Shown here in pieces: positions 9,820 to 17,883 of a stretch of DNA of 64,000 nt. The stretch is from Icerya purchasi (lineage: Eukaryota; Arthropoda; Insecta; Hemiptera; Monophlebidae): positions 31,135,183 through 31,199,182 of the forward strand of contig CM077116.1 in NCBI GenBank assembly GCA_039619475.1, read 5' to 3'. Each line of letters starts with the position of its first letter. Within the stretch, counting starts at the first letter, position 1. The notes under the pieces are model-generated. The model was not told where the DNA came from and did no database searches. It worked only from the letters and a program-made list of their open reading frames with translations. A program made the translations under genes and the position numbers.

Positions 9820-9910
9820 TATTTAAAAAAAAAAGGTAAATAGAAATGTTTATTGCTCTAAGAGAAAATAATTAAACAATACAATTGGCAAAATGTAAAT
9901 AAATTAATTG

Positions 9911-9925
9911 CGCTTATATACTAAA
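9911..9925 (-). promoter_or_regulatory. TATA-like late promoter candidate for the minor capsid gene
   Basis: On minus this reads TTTAGTATATAAGCG, about 95 bp before the minor capsid ATG and just beyond the protease stop. It shares the AGTATATA core with the motifs at 9055 and 11209. Confidence 0.4.
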
Positions 9926-9933
9926 TAACAAAA

Positions 9934-10350
9934 TCATTTGATTGGTGCAGATAGTGTATCTGTGAGGAATCTTAAACATAATGCGCCGCAGTTTACTGCA
10001 GAGTACTTTTGATATATTCGTCTGTTGTAGTACACATCTACATTAGGACTTGATTTGCAGAAATAGTCTATTAACTCTCTGGGTGGAGATATGCCAAAGC
10101 TGTCGAAATATTCAATTCTCCTTCCGTTTTTTCTGTATGCGGTCCAATGAGTTCCTGTGCCTTCTCTCGAATCTAAATTAATAATCGCACATTCATTCGT
10201 CTTGGGCTTTGCAGGCAACCCATCTCGATCGAAAACTCCTCTAAAATTCGGGATTCGTAATTTTTTTGTGTATGATAAAATATCGAAATTAGTTAAAGCT
10301 CTGTTTGTTGGTATAGAATTAATTCCGAAAAAACTGTTTACGTCTCGCAC
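9934..10350 (-). CDS. PRO: Adenain-type cysteine protease (no ATG in frame)
   Basis: About 138 residues if read from the GTG at 10350. Catalytic residues of the adenovirus protease family are all present in order: His68 in GTHW, Asp83 in YFDSFG, Gln114 and Cys121 in AVNCGALC. It would mature capsid proteins during virion assembly. The whole open frame, from the upstream stop at 10366-10368 to the end, contains no ATG. The first 32 bases overlap the 3' end of the PLA2 core-protein gene, whose frame is offset by one base. Initiation at GTG, recoding from the upstream gene, splicing, or recent loss of the start codon are all possible. No TATA-like motif of its own is seen. Confidence 0.88.
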   Translation of the reverse strand: MRDVNSFFGINSIPTNRALTNFDILSYTKKLRIPNFRGVFDRDGLPAKPKTNECAIINLDSREGTGTHWTAYRKNGRRIEYFDSFGISPPRELIDYFCKSSPNVDVYYNRRIYQKYSAVNCGALCLRFLTDTLSAPIK

Positions 10351-11176
10351 CGCCTGTATATGGCGCTAAATATAATCCTAGTCCGCTTCGATATGGACGT
10401 AAATAAAGACCTTTTCCAAGTTTTTTATTAATCGTGCCGCTACCTGATTTAAAACTCTTTCGAGCATCGTTAACGTCTCTGACCGCTTTTGCTATTGATG
10501 ATACTGATGATGAAATTCCACCTAGCGTTGCAATACCAGCTAATAAGGGGACAAGAGGAAAAGCTCCTCCAGTTTTGTTAATTGGAATAATTCTAACATT
10601 ATCATTATCGATTATTGATGGTTTTAATTTTTTAACTGCTTTAATCGCTTTTTTCATCCTGCCTCTGAGAGTTTTTTCTTTACGAGCAGCTTTCCGCGCT
10701 ACATTTAGTACATCTCTGAAATATAGCTTTTTTCCTGTGCGTTTTTTACCTCGGCGTCTACTACCCAGTTTCTTTAGTGAGCGTTTTTTACCTCGGCTTC
10801 CACTACCCAGTTTTCGTTTTATTTTCATAGCGTTTGTAGTAATCCAGGCAGCTGCTTTTTCTCCGAGACTACTGTCCGAAGCCTTGACTCGTTCCCAAGC
10901 TTTATTTTCTAAGATTCTATCTGCTTCAGCTCGGTTTTTATTATCTGAATAGTCACGGTATGCTATATCGTGTTCTTTGGCTGCTTCGTCTAACGGATTT
11001 ATTCCGGTAACACCTCTACTCAACTGTCGATCTAACTTTGTTCCAGGACCTAAGTAGTTATATCCCGGATAATGCAGTTGAAATGGAAGTTTATCTATAA
11101 CTCTATTTAATACAGTACCAAGACCGCGTCCACGTTTTTTAATCTTTTTTATTTTACGTGAACTTTTTTTCTTCAT
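10319..11176 (-). CDS. Basic virion core protein with parvovirus-type phospholipase A2 domain
   Basis: A protein of 285 residues from the ATG at 11176. The frame is open to 11386, but that part overlaps the divergent ATPase gene and is unlike the rest. A Lys/Arg-rich N-terminus (residues 1-17) is followed by a PLA2 module: calcium-loop motif YLGPG at 41-45, then PLDEAAKEHDIAY with the catalytic pair H69-D70. This is the pattern of the VP1 phospholipase that parvoviruses use to leave endosomes. Residues about 125-180 are strongly basic, as in DNA-condensing core proteins. A hydrophobic segment follows (FPLVPLLAGIATLGG), and the C-terminal tail has two GLYL-P-Y repeats, as in adenovirus-core-like Polinton proteins. 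Its 3' end overlaps the protease. Confidence 0.85.
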   Translation of the reverse strand: MKKKSSRKIKKIKKRGRGLGTVLNRVIDKLPFQLHYPGYNYLGPGTKLDRQLSRGVTGINPLDEAAKEHDIAYRDYSDNKNRAEADRILENKAWERVKASDSSLGEKAAAWITTNAMKIKRKLGSGSRGKKRSLKKLGSRRRGKKRTGKKLYFRDVLNVARKAARKEKTLRGRMKKAIKAVKKLKPSIIDNDNVRIIPINKTGGAFPLVPLLAGIATLGGISSSVSSIAKAVRDVNDARKSFKSGSGTINKKLGKGLYLRPYRSGLGLYLAPYTGGARRKQFFRN

Positions 11177-11208
11177 TGCGATTTTGCTTAGCACAGAACC
11201 TATATACA

Positions 11209-11223
11209 TATATATACTTTTAA
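11209..11223 (-). promoter_or_regulatory. TATA-like late promoter candidate for the PLA2 core-protein gene
   Basis: On minus this reads TTAAAAGTATATATA, some 35 bp upstream of the ATG at 11176. It shares AAAAGTATATATA with the motif upstream of the major capsid gene. The 128-bp divergent spacer must also serve the ATPase gene on plus, where a TATATATTTATAG tract lies at about 11250. Confidence 0.4.
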
Positions 11224-11303
11224 ACACTCGTCTTAGCCAATGAATGATTATATATTTATAGTATTCGTGAATGTTTCTTGTTACTTTATAAACGGTATAC
11301 AAT

Positions 11304-12032
11304 ATGAAATTTATACCGCAGAATGTACAATTACCTACAAGTAATGCATTGACATTGCTGGAATCTACTGGTGAAATGACTCCCAATAAACATGGAGCGC
11401 TATTTCCAAATAATATAAGGTGTTTAATTATCGGTCCGAGCGGTTGTGGAAAGACAAATTCGTTATATACCTTACTTACCCATCCGAATGGTTTGCGATA
11501 TGAAAATGTTTACATATACAGCACTTCTTTATATCAACCGAAATATAAACTACTAGATACAATATACAAGTCAATACCGGAGATTGGTTATTATACATTC
11601 TCAGATGAGGGACAGTTACCTAAACCCGATTCGATTAATCAAAATTCGATATTTATATTTGATGATATTCCATTATGTAGTAATCGTTCCGTTATACGAG
11701 ATTACTTTTCAATGGGCCGTCATAAAAATATAGATTGTTTCTATCTTTGTCAGACATATGTAAAGATACCGAAACACATGTTAAGGGATAATGCCAATTT
11801 TATTATTGTATTCGCGCAGGATGATGTAAATATGCGGCACGTATACGATGAACATGTTAATGGTGTTTGTTCGCTTCTAGAATTTAAAAAAATTTGTGGA
11901 CAGTGTTGGGAAAGTAAATATGGATTTCTTGTGATTGATAAAGAGAGCGAAGTATATAAAGGGCGATTTCGTCGAGGTTTTGATGAATTTATAATTGTTG
12001 ATGACGAAGAAAAGTTTAATGATAAAAAATAA
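11304..12032 (+). CDS. ATPase: A32/FtsK-HerA-type genome-packaging ATPase
   Basis: A protein of 242 residues. Walker A is GPSGCGKT (residues 44-51) and Walker B is IFIFDD with acidic residues D120 and D121. A later CFYLCQTYVKIPKHMLRDN segment fits the sensor region of viral packaging ATPases. It would drive DNA into the capsid assembled from the neighbouring genes. It is transcribed divergently from the PLA2 core-protein gene and is followed after one base by the ATG of the broken unknown gene at 12034. The frame is intact and the length is usual for the family. Confidence 0.93.
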   Translation: MKFIPQNVQLPTSNALTLLESTGEMTPNKHGALFPNNIRCLIIGPSGCGKTNSLYTLLTHPNGLRYENVYIYSTSLYQPKYKLLDTIYKSIPEIGYYTFSDEGQLPKPDSINQNSIFIFDDIPLCSNRSVIRDYFSMGRHKNIDCFYLCQTYVKIPKHMLRDNANFIIVFAQDDVNMRHVYDEHVNGVCSLLEFKKICGQCWESKYGFLVIDKESEVYKGRFRRGFDEFIIVDDEEKFNDKK

Positions 12033-12033
12033 A

Positions 12034-12959
12034 ATGTCAGCTCCAGTGAATTCTATGAAAAAAATTGAGGAAGAAATACATCTTAAAGAGGAATTGGAAA
12101 AATTACGTAAAGATATTACGACTAAATATAATTTGTTGAAAAATGAGGCCAAATCTATGACAAATACAGCAGCTGTTGTGCTGGAACCAGTTACGAAGCC
12201 GTTATCTGACATTCGGGAAGCATTACAAAAACCTAAAACAATGAAAAAGGATGTTGATACAATAACTGCTTCTCCGGTTGCGAAACGAAAACTAGTACAT
12301 AGCACTGTCAGAAAAGATAGTTGATGATGTAGATGATGATGATGAATTAGGTTCTAGCTCATTTAATCAAAGTGGTATATTGACGGAGATGATCCAATAC
12401 CTAACGATCAAATTTATGGAATAAGGTATAATCCTTTTGCTGATGAGTATATGATGGGAACAACGCCAATTTCGTGGAATGAAGGTCGAAAAGAAATGTA
12501 TATAGGAAAAGGGAATAATCGTGTGACATTCCCTTATACCTCCGGTGTAATGCATTTACTATTGGAGACGGATGTAAATAAGAATGAATATACGAGTGAT
12601 AATTTAATACTATATAAACAATTGCTAGAATTTACAGGAGCTCATTTACGTGCTGATGGTAGATTGAAAGGTCTTAGGAATTCTAAATATACGAATATAA
12701 TTCGTCCGTTGTTTCGTTCTAACGAGCATAGTGGAAAAGGCTATTACAAAAATTTCCTCACTAACCGGAAAACATCTCGCGTTGCAGGAATAAGTCTTAA
12801 AAAGCCTCGATTGAGTATTGGAATGATCCGGATGAATTGGTTGAACGTTTACAATTATTATACGCATCTAAACAAAGTGGAAATACCGGTGTAGATAACG
12901 AGATTCATGCAATTGAAGAAGAGTTGGCTGAAGAAGGATACATTCAGTTACCTTATTGA
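12034..12959 (+). pseudogene. Frameshifted first copy of a conserved Polinton protein of unknown function
   Basis: This copy starts at the ATG at 12034, one base after the ATPase stop, and matches the intact gene at 17884-18852 along its length. The N-terminal coiled-coil part is open to a stop at 12322-12324. The match resumes in another frame from about 12385, runs through MMGTTPISW (12451) to about 12740, and then resumes in a third frame for the last 47 codons, ending EEGYIQLPY at 12959. At least three indels are therefore needed to explain it. Over the roughly 100-residue central core the two copies share a little over half of their residues, so the duplication is old although the damage looks recent. 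Function is unknown. Confidence 0.8.
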
Positions 12960-12991
12960 TTAATAGTACTAGTATTAGAGTGAGAGAGAAG

Positions 12992-13975
12992 ATGTTGGCA
13001 AAACAAACATCTACATCAAAATCATTACAACGTGACATAGCTGATGAGCTTCATCGCCCTGCAAAGAAACGATATCAAACGCGATGTGTGCAACTTTTAG
13101 GTGTAAACGATTTATGGCAAGCGGATCTGATTGATATGACTCAATATGCACGATTTAATCGAGGACATAAATTTATTTTAGTTGTAATAAATGCATTTTC
13201 TAAATATGTTTGGACAATTCCTTTAAAGAAAAAAAGCGGTCCAATAATTGCGAATGCGCTAGAAAAGATTTTATCTGAAAGAGGCGTTGAACCTCCTAAA
13301 CATTTACAAACAGATCAAGGTACAGAGTTTTATAATCCTCAAGTGCGAGCTGTTTTAAATCGATATAATATCAATCTTTACAGTACTTACTCCCCCCTTA
13401 AAGCGAGTATTGTAGAACGGTTTAATCGAACGATAAAGAATTGGCTTTGGAAAGAATTCACTGCTAATCGAAATAAACGCTGGTTGCCCGTATTGCCCGA
13501 GCTAACACAAAAATATAATACAAAAATACATCGTACAATAAAATTTGCGCCTGCGGACGTAAATAAACTTGTTGAGAAAAATGTTGCAGAAAATATAGCG
13601 AAAGCGTGTAGTAGCACCGTCGATCGTTTCACTCCTCCAAGCAACTCAAAAAAGTTTAAAGTTGGCGATGTTGTTCGTATTAGTAAAGTTAAAACATTAC
13701 TAGAGAAAGGATATACCCCTAACTGGACTGGTGAATTATTTACTATAAATACGATAAATTCTACTTTTCCTACGACGTATACGTTAAAAGACAGAACCGG
13801 GAAACCACTGGCTGGTACTTTTTATGCGGAAGAATTACAAAAAACATCTTACCCCGACGTATACTTGGTGGAACGTGTTATTCAACGTAAAGGCAGAAAA
13901 TCATTAGTTAAGTGGCTTGGATTTCCGAGTTCAGAAAATTCCTGGATCGATAATAGTGTTTTGGTAAATATTTAG
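12992..13975 (+). CDS. INT: Retroviral-type (RVE) integrase with C-terminal chromodomain
   Basis: A protein of 327 residues from the ATG at 12992; the frame opens upstream only to a TTG at 12956, overlapping the end of the preceding pseudogene. The catalytic triad is D45 in WQADLIDM, D108 in QTDQGTEF and E142 in KASIVERFNRT. The C-terminus (about 289-327) is a chromodomain: YLVERVIQRKGRKSLVKWLGF followed by SWID. Polinton integrases join element ends to host DNA and make 6-bp duplications; the chromodomain may bias sites towards particular chromatin. The fibre-like genes follow on the same strand 11 bp later. All catalytic residues remain. Confidence 0.95.
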   Translation: MLAKQTSTSKSLQRDIADELHRPAKKRYQTRCVQLLGVNDLWQADLIDMTQYARFNRGHKFILVVINAFSKYVWTIPLKKKSGPIIANALEKILSERGVEPPKHLQTDQGTEFYNPQVRAVLNRYNINLYSTYSPLKASIVERFNRTIKNWLWKEFTANRNKRWLPVLPELTQKYNTKIHRTIKFAPADVNKLVEKNVAENIAKACSSTVDRFTPPSNSKKFKVGDVVRISKVKTLLEKGYTPNWTGELFTINTINSTFPTTYTLKDRTGKPLAGTFYAEELQKTSYPDVYLVERVIQRKGRKSLVKWLGFPSSENSWIDNSVLVNI

Positions 13976-13986
13976 TCACTCTAGTT

Positions 13987-14913
13987 ATGCCGCTTCACAA
14001 GAGTGGAAAATATATGCCTGAAGGTGGAATTGCTGAGGGTGCTACTGTCGAATTAGATTCTAACGGAAATTATAATTTTAAAGGAAAACGTTTATTAAAT
14101 ATCAGTACGATACATCACGATCCTGCAGAGTCTGAAGCAATATCTTACAAACAAATGAAATTTCTCCTATATTCTAATATTTTTAAAACAGCCATTATAA
14201 ATGCGCTCATGGAAAAAATTAATTTAGCCGGTGATCATGTCAACATTTTAGGAAGACGAATAATTAATGTAGCCGAGGGCAATGAAGCAAAAGATGTAGT
14301 CACTTTAGGTCAGTTGGGTGATATTCAAGGGTCTATGCAGGAAATAATTATGAGTGAAGTTCAAACAAAGATCGATAATTTAAAACAACTGATTACAAAA
14401 GAAACTAATTCAGAATTTTTGAAAAATAAAAATGATCATAATAAACTCGGAGCAGATATTAATAATTTAGCAAAACGAATTAAGACTAGTAAAAATGAAT
14501 ATCTTTCCAAATCTGGAAGTATAGATAATCAGGTGAAGGCTCTATTGAATGAATTAGCCAACGTGAAAGAATCAGTTAAAAAACTCGATAGTGATATAAA
14601 AACAACAACGACAACGTTATATGAAGTGTTAAAAATTGCGAATGCAAAGATTGATAATAATATACAACAATTTAGCGATAAAATAGCAGCCGCGGATAAA
14701 AGGATTGTTGAAACTGTTGAACGAATGGAAACATCGATAAAACGTTTTGATGATGTACTTGTAAATAATAGAGGAGAACTCGATAGATTACGAAAAAGTT
14801 TTACTAGAGAGCATGATTTGGTTGTAGATAATCTCTACAATCGATTACAGGCCCTAGAAGCAAAAATACATCACCATGCTAGTTCAGAATCTGTGGAAAA
14901 AACTGTGATTTGA
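13987..14913 (+). CDS. Fibre-like coiled-coil protein, long paralogue
   Basis: A protein of 308 residues starting MPLHKSGKYMPEGGIAE. An N-terminal anchor-like region carries the repeat FKGKRLLNIS...EAISYKQM. A second repeat of the same kind follows, ILGRRIINVAEG...DVVTLGQL at about residues 96-115. The second resembles the neck motif of trimeric adhesins and phage tail fibres (RIxNV...DAV...QL). From about residue 120 to the end the chain is Asn/Lys/Asp-rich with heptad-like hydrophobic spacing, that is, a long coiled-coil stalk. No signal peptide or globular head is obvious. I infer a trimeric virion fibre. The paralogue at 14998 shares the first 60 residues. Confidence 0.6.
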   Translation: MPLHKSGKYMPEGGIAEGATVELDSNGNYNFKGKRLLNISTIHHDPAESEAISYKQMKFLLYSNIFKTAIINALMEKINLAGDHVNILGRRIINVAEGNEAKDVVTLGQLGDIQGSMQEIIMSEVQTKIDNLKQLITKETNSEFLKNKNDHNKLGADINNLAKRIKTSKNEYLSKSGSIDNQVKALLNELANVKESVKKLDSDIKTTTTTLYEVLKIANAKIDNNIQQFSDKIAAADKRIVETVERMETSIKRFDDVLVNNRGELDRLRKSFTREHDLVVDNLYNRLQALEAKIHHHASSESVEKTVI

Positions 14914-14997
14914 TTATAAATATAGAATTCTTGAGATTTCATTTGATTTTGCAATTTATTTAATTTAAAGAGTTTGAAATATTGTAATTATAAGATA

Positions 14998-15603
14998 ATG
15001 CCATTGCATAAAAGTGGAAAATATATGCCTGAAGGAGGAATTGCTGAGCCTGGCAATATTGACTTGGATTCGAGCGGTAATTTTAATTTTAAAGGAAAAA
15101 GATTGTTAAATGTGAGCACTATGAATAAAGATCTGATTGAAACTGAAGTGATTTCGTATAAGCGATTAAAATCTATTCTCGCATCGTTGGAAAGTAGCGA
15201 GAAGATACAAAAATTATCGGATAAATTAAATACGGTTTCGAGTGAACTTTCAAAGCATGAAAATGATGTGAAAGGTACAATTGGCATACTTGGAGGTTTA
15301 ATAAACGATTTAAGCGGAAAAGTGACCGTATTGCTGGATAAATATGTTACTAAGGAAATAGTGGATAAACAGCGTGAAGAAATAGAAAAACGTTATAATA
15401 GGATGCTAGATAATCTTCGTGAAGAAATTAAAAAGGAAAAAGTACATCGTGTTTTAGATACGACACAACTAGTTGCAAAAACTGATAATTTAAATGACCA
15501 GTTACGTAATATTGATTCGACTATTCAACATAAGGAACGAGAGGAATTAGTACAAAAAGGAGTTGGGAACGTGTTAACGACGATAGTAAAATCAAAATTT
15601 TAA
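14998..15603 (+). CDS. Fibre-like coiled-coil protein, short paralogue
   Basis: A protein of 201 residues; the ATG at 14998 is chosen because it aligns with the start of the paralogue at 13987. It begins MPLHKSGKYMPEGGIAE like its neighbour and keeps one neck-like repeat (FKGKRLLNVST...EVISYKRL). It lacks the second repeat and continues straight into a charged coiled coil rich in Lys and Glu. The shared N-terminus suggests both attach to the same capsid partner, while the stalks differ in length and sequence. It is followed by AATAAA signals at 15613 and 15660. The fibre function is inference. Confidence 0.57.
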   Translation: MPLHKSGKYMPEGGIAEPGNIDLDSSGNFNFKGKRLLNVSTMNKDLIETEVISYKRLKSILASLESSEKIQKLSDKLNTVSSELSKHENDVKGTIGILGGLINDLSGKVTVLLDKYVTKEIVDKQREEIEKRYNRMLDNLREEIKKEKVHRVLDTTQLVAKTDNLNDQLRNIDSTIQHKEREELVQKGVGNVLTTIVKSKF

Positions 15604-15763
15604 GTTTATGAAAAATAAATGTGAATATATGAAAAAAATATTTATTACATTGTACTCGTAATAAAGTTTACATGCATTTTTTGTATGAAACAGTGTAAAA
15701 AAAAAAAAAAAAAAAAGATTTAGAAAAATATATATGTATGAATATATGAAAATACGTCTTTAT
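15604..15763. terminator. Convergent polyadenylation region with A20 tract
   Basis: Two plus-strand AATAAA motifs (about 15614 and 15660) serve the short fibre gene, and a minus-strand AATAAA near 15750 serves the polymerase-N-like gene. A run of 20 A lies at 15697-15716 between the two convergent genes. No target-site duplication marks it as a retroposed tail. Confidence 0.4.
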
Positions 15764-16732
15764 TTACATGCAGTTCATATTCCGCCAACTATCACTGTCA
15801 CATTTGATACTGTTGAGATGGTCGTAATCAGTATTCATCGAATTTAAGCATGACCAACAAACATATTTCGCGTTCTGTAACTGCATTCGCATTAATTTGC
15901 TTTGTCTCTTTATCCAAGCAAACTGGTAATTACCTTTTGGTCCCCAAAATAGAATATTTGTGTGCGCTCGATAATCTAACATCCCGGTATTTTTGTGAAA
16001 TGCGCGAACCACTTGAATAGTATAGTTTGTAGTGTTTACATTGTCGGGCTCGATTAATTTGTATAGATTAATAGTTACTCTATTTCGTCTTTCGAACTGT
16101 TCGATTTCTCCTAGTGCGGCTACTGGTGTATGTAAATCTGAGAAATCATAAATACGTTCCAACACGTTGAACTGCCACATACTGTACGGTTTGTGCGCAA
16201 ACTTTGCCAGCACTGTGAACATAAAACTTCTTCTATTGTGCGGATCTTTTGGATCTTTTACATAAACCACTGCTTGGCGAGATCGAATTTCCTTCGGCAA
16301 GTCCAATACTGGTGGTTGTGTTGATGCTGGAGGAAGAGGAATTTGTGCGAGTGATTGTTGCGGCGGTGATGGAGGTGGTTGTGAAAATTGCGAAAGAGGA
16401 ATCTGTGTAAGCGGCGGAGATGAAACAGGAGTTGATGATGCTAATGGGGTTGATGGCGGATAAGGCGGTGGTGGTGGTGGTGATTGAAATATATTAAATG
16501 CTTGTTGCGATTCTGCTAGAGGCAGTGATGCTGGCGATGAAACTTGAAAATAAGCTTGCGGGGGTGTAGGAGGTAGCGTCGATGGTAGCTCTGATATATT
16601 TGTAATAACGGTGTCTACATCTGAATCTTTAAAAAAATTTTGAATAAATTCTGCTGCTATCATTGATGATGATGATGATGATGTATCAGTGTTAGTACTT
16701 GTGACAATATTATTGCAATCATTCATCATCAT
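15764..16732 (-). CDS. Free-standing homologue of the PolB N-terminal domain with proline-rich head
   Basis: A protein of 322 residues. Residues about 1-50 are Ser/Thr/Asp-rich, 50-145 are strongly Pro-rich with short Ser/Leu/Gln spacers, and about 148-322 match residues about 165-325 of this element's own polymerase. Corresponding pairs are RQAVVYVKDP / TKAVVNVKPF, FMFTVLAKFA / FMYAILAKFV, IEQFERRNRVTINLY / VRIFEQNNPSASVNVY, and the terminal Cys/His cluster CWSCL...H...C / CRRCL...H...C. It stops exactly where the polymerase exonuclease domain would begin, so it cannot polymerise DNA. It may be an accessory replication, DNA-binding or priming factor. The frame is intact, and it points towards the fibre genes from the element's right side. 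Confidence 0.78.
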   Translation of the reverse strand: MMMNDCNNIVTSTNTDTSSSSSSMIAAEFIQNFFKDSDVDTVITNISELPSTLPPTPPQAYFQVSSPASLPLAESQQAFNIFQSPPPPPPYPPSTPLASSTPVSSPPLTQIPLSQFSQPPPSPPQQSLAQIPLPPASTQPPVLDLPKEIRSRQAVVYVKDPKDPHNRRSFMFTVLAKFAHKPYSMWQFNVLERIYDFSDLHTPVAALGEIEQFERRNRVTINLYKLIEPDNVNTTNYTIQVVRAFHKNTGMLDYRAHTNILFWGPKGNYQFAWIKRQSKLMRMQLQNAKYVCWSCLNSMNTDYDHLNSIKCDSDSWRNMNCM

Positions 16733-17883
16733 AGAAAAAATTATATATATATTTACTCGTTATGAACTTTTCCAAAATTACTAGTTTTAAATTATAAAAA
16801 AAAGAAACGATTTTCTAACAAAAAAATAAAATGAAATAGTTTGAATATTTTTACTCAAACGTGAATTTCAACGCGTGCGCTATAACTGCTGAAAATAATT
16901 ACACTTTTAAAAATTATTTAACGACTTCGACGATCTCGTATGTATCCCTTCATATGAGAAGCGTTGTGTGACGTAAGCAAGCGCTAATAGGCAGCCATAA
17001 TGGTAAGCTGTATATAGGTATATTTGTATTTTATTAGACAGAGATGAAGAATCTTGAGCTGACACACATCTGGATGATGCAATCATTCGTCTTTACAAAG
17101 TCGCCATTTCTTGGCATGTAAAAAAAACCGTTAAAATAAAAATAATAATAATAATAATAAAAACATCGAACGAACATCTGCAATTTGCCCCCTACACCCC
17201 GCACGCCTGTATTAACTGACAGAAACTACTGCCATGCATGCATAACCCCCTATATCCTGCGCTGCCCTCTTACGATCGTTGGGGCATTAAAAAATTTCCC
17301 TTAGAATAATAATTAATAATAATAATAGCGGACAAGCAGCTGCAATTTACCACCTGCACATGCGATCCCCTATTTTGATCGTTCAAACGATCAAAATTTC
17401 CATTAAAATATTAATTAACAATAAAAACACCGAATAAACAGCTGCAATTCGCCCCCCCCCCCCCCCCCCCCCGAACCCCTCCAGCCTCTGCTAACCGTCC
17501 GAAAGCAGCTGTCACCCCTCATTATTGTCCTCTCCCCCGCCTGCCCACTGTGCCAGGACTGGCAAAACGACACTACTTATCACATATTTTGAGATATTAG
17601 TATATTGAAAAATAAATACTGATTCTTAAATTCCATTAAAATTTCTGTTCCAATTTTGTTGTTTATTTTTATTTATAAAGATTTTGTTTCATGAATAGTG
17701 TTTTTAGGGAACAGTTTGAAATACAATATGTATTTAATAAGCATCCTTTAAGCCTTTAAAAACATTCTATAAATTATTGCTGATGAATTAGCATTAACTC
17801 TCTGTGTTCAAAATAGATTGTGAAATGTATATATAGAGAAGATTTACATGTAAGTTTTGATGAATTTTTAATTACCTGTAATA
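16733..17883. other. Non-coding spacer with a triplicated block of about 150 bp and a C21 run
   Basis: No gene is seen. Around 17,110-17,560 three diverged copies of a block recur, each with an (AAT)n stretch, then a (C/A)GCTGCAATT-type phrase, then a C-rich tail; the last copy contains 21 consecutive C (17452-17472). The final 30 bases before 17884 (TTTTGATGAATTT context) resemble the 3' end of the ATPase gene upstream of the broken copy at 12034. This suggests that the duplicated segment included a little of the ATPase tail. Confidence 0.5.

Noticed and set aside
10434..10952. Plus-strand frame of 172 residues
   Set aside because: It lies entirely antisense to the PLA2 core-protein gene and its Ser/Phe/Leu/Arg composition is the shadow of the basic repeats there.
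11177..11386. N-terminal extension of the PLA2 protein frame by 70 residues
   Set aside because: It overlaps the divergent ATPase gene, contains hydrophobic AT-rich sequence unlike the rest, and would place the TATA-like motif inside the gene.
15697..15716. A20 run as the tail of a retroposed sequence
   Set aside because: It lies between convergent genes, no target duplication is visible and no retroposed body precedes it.
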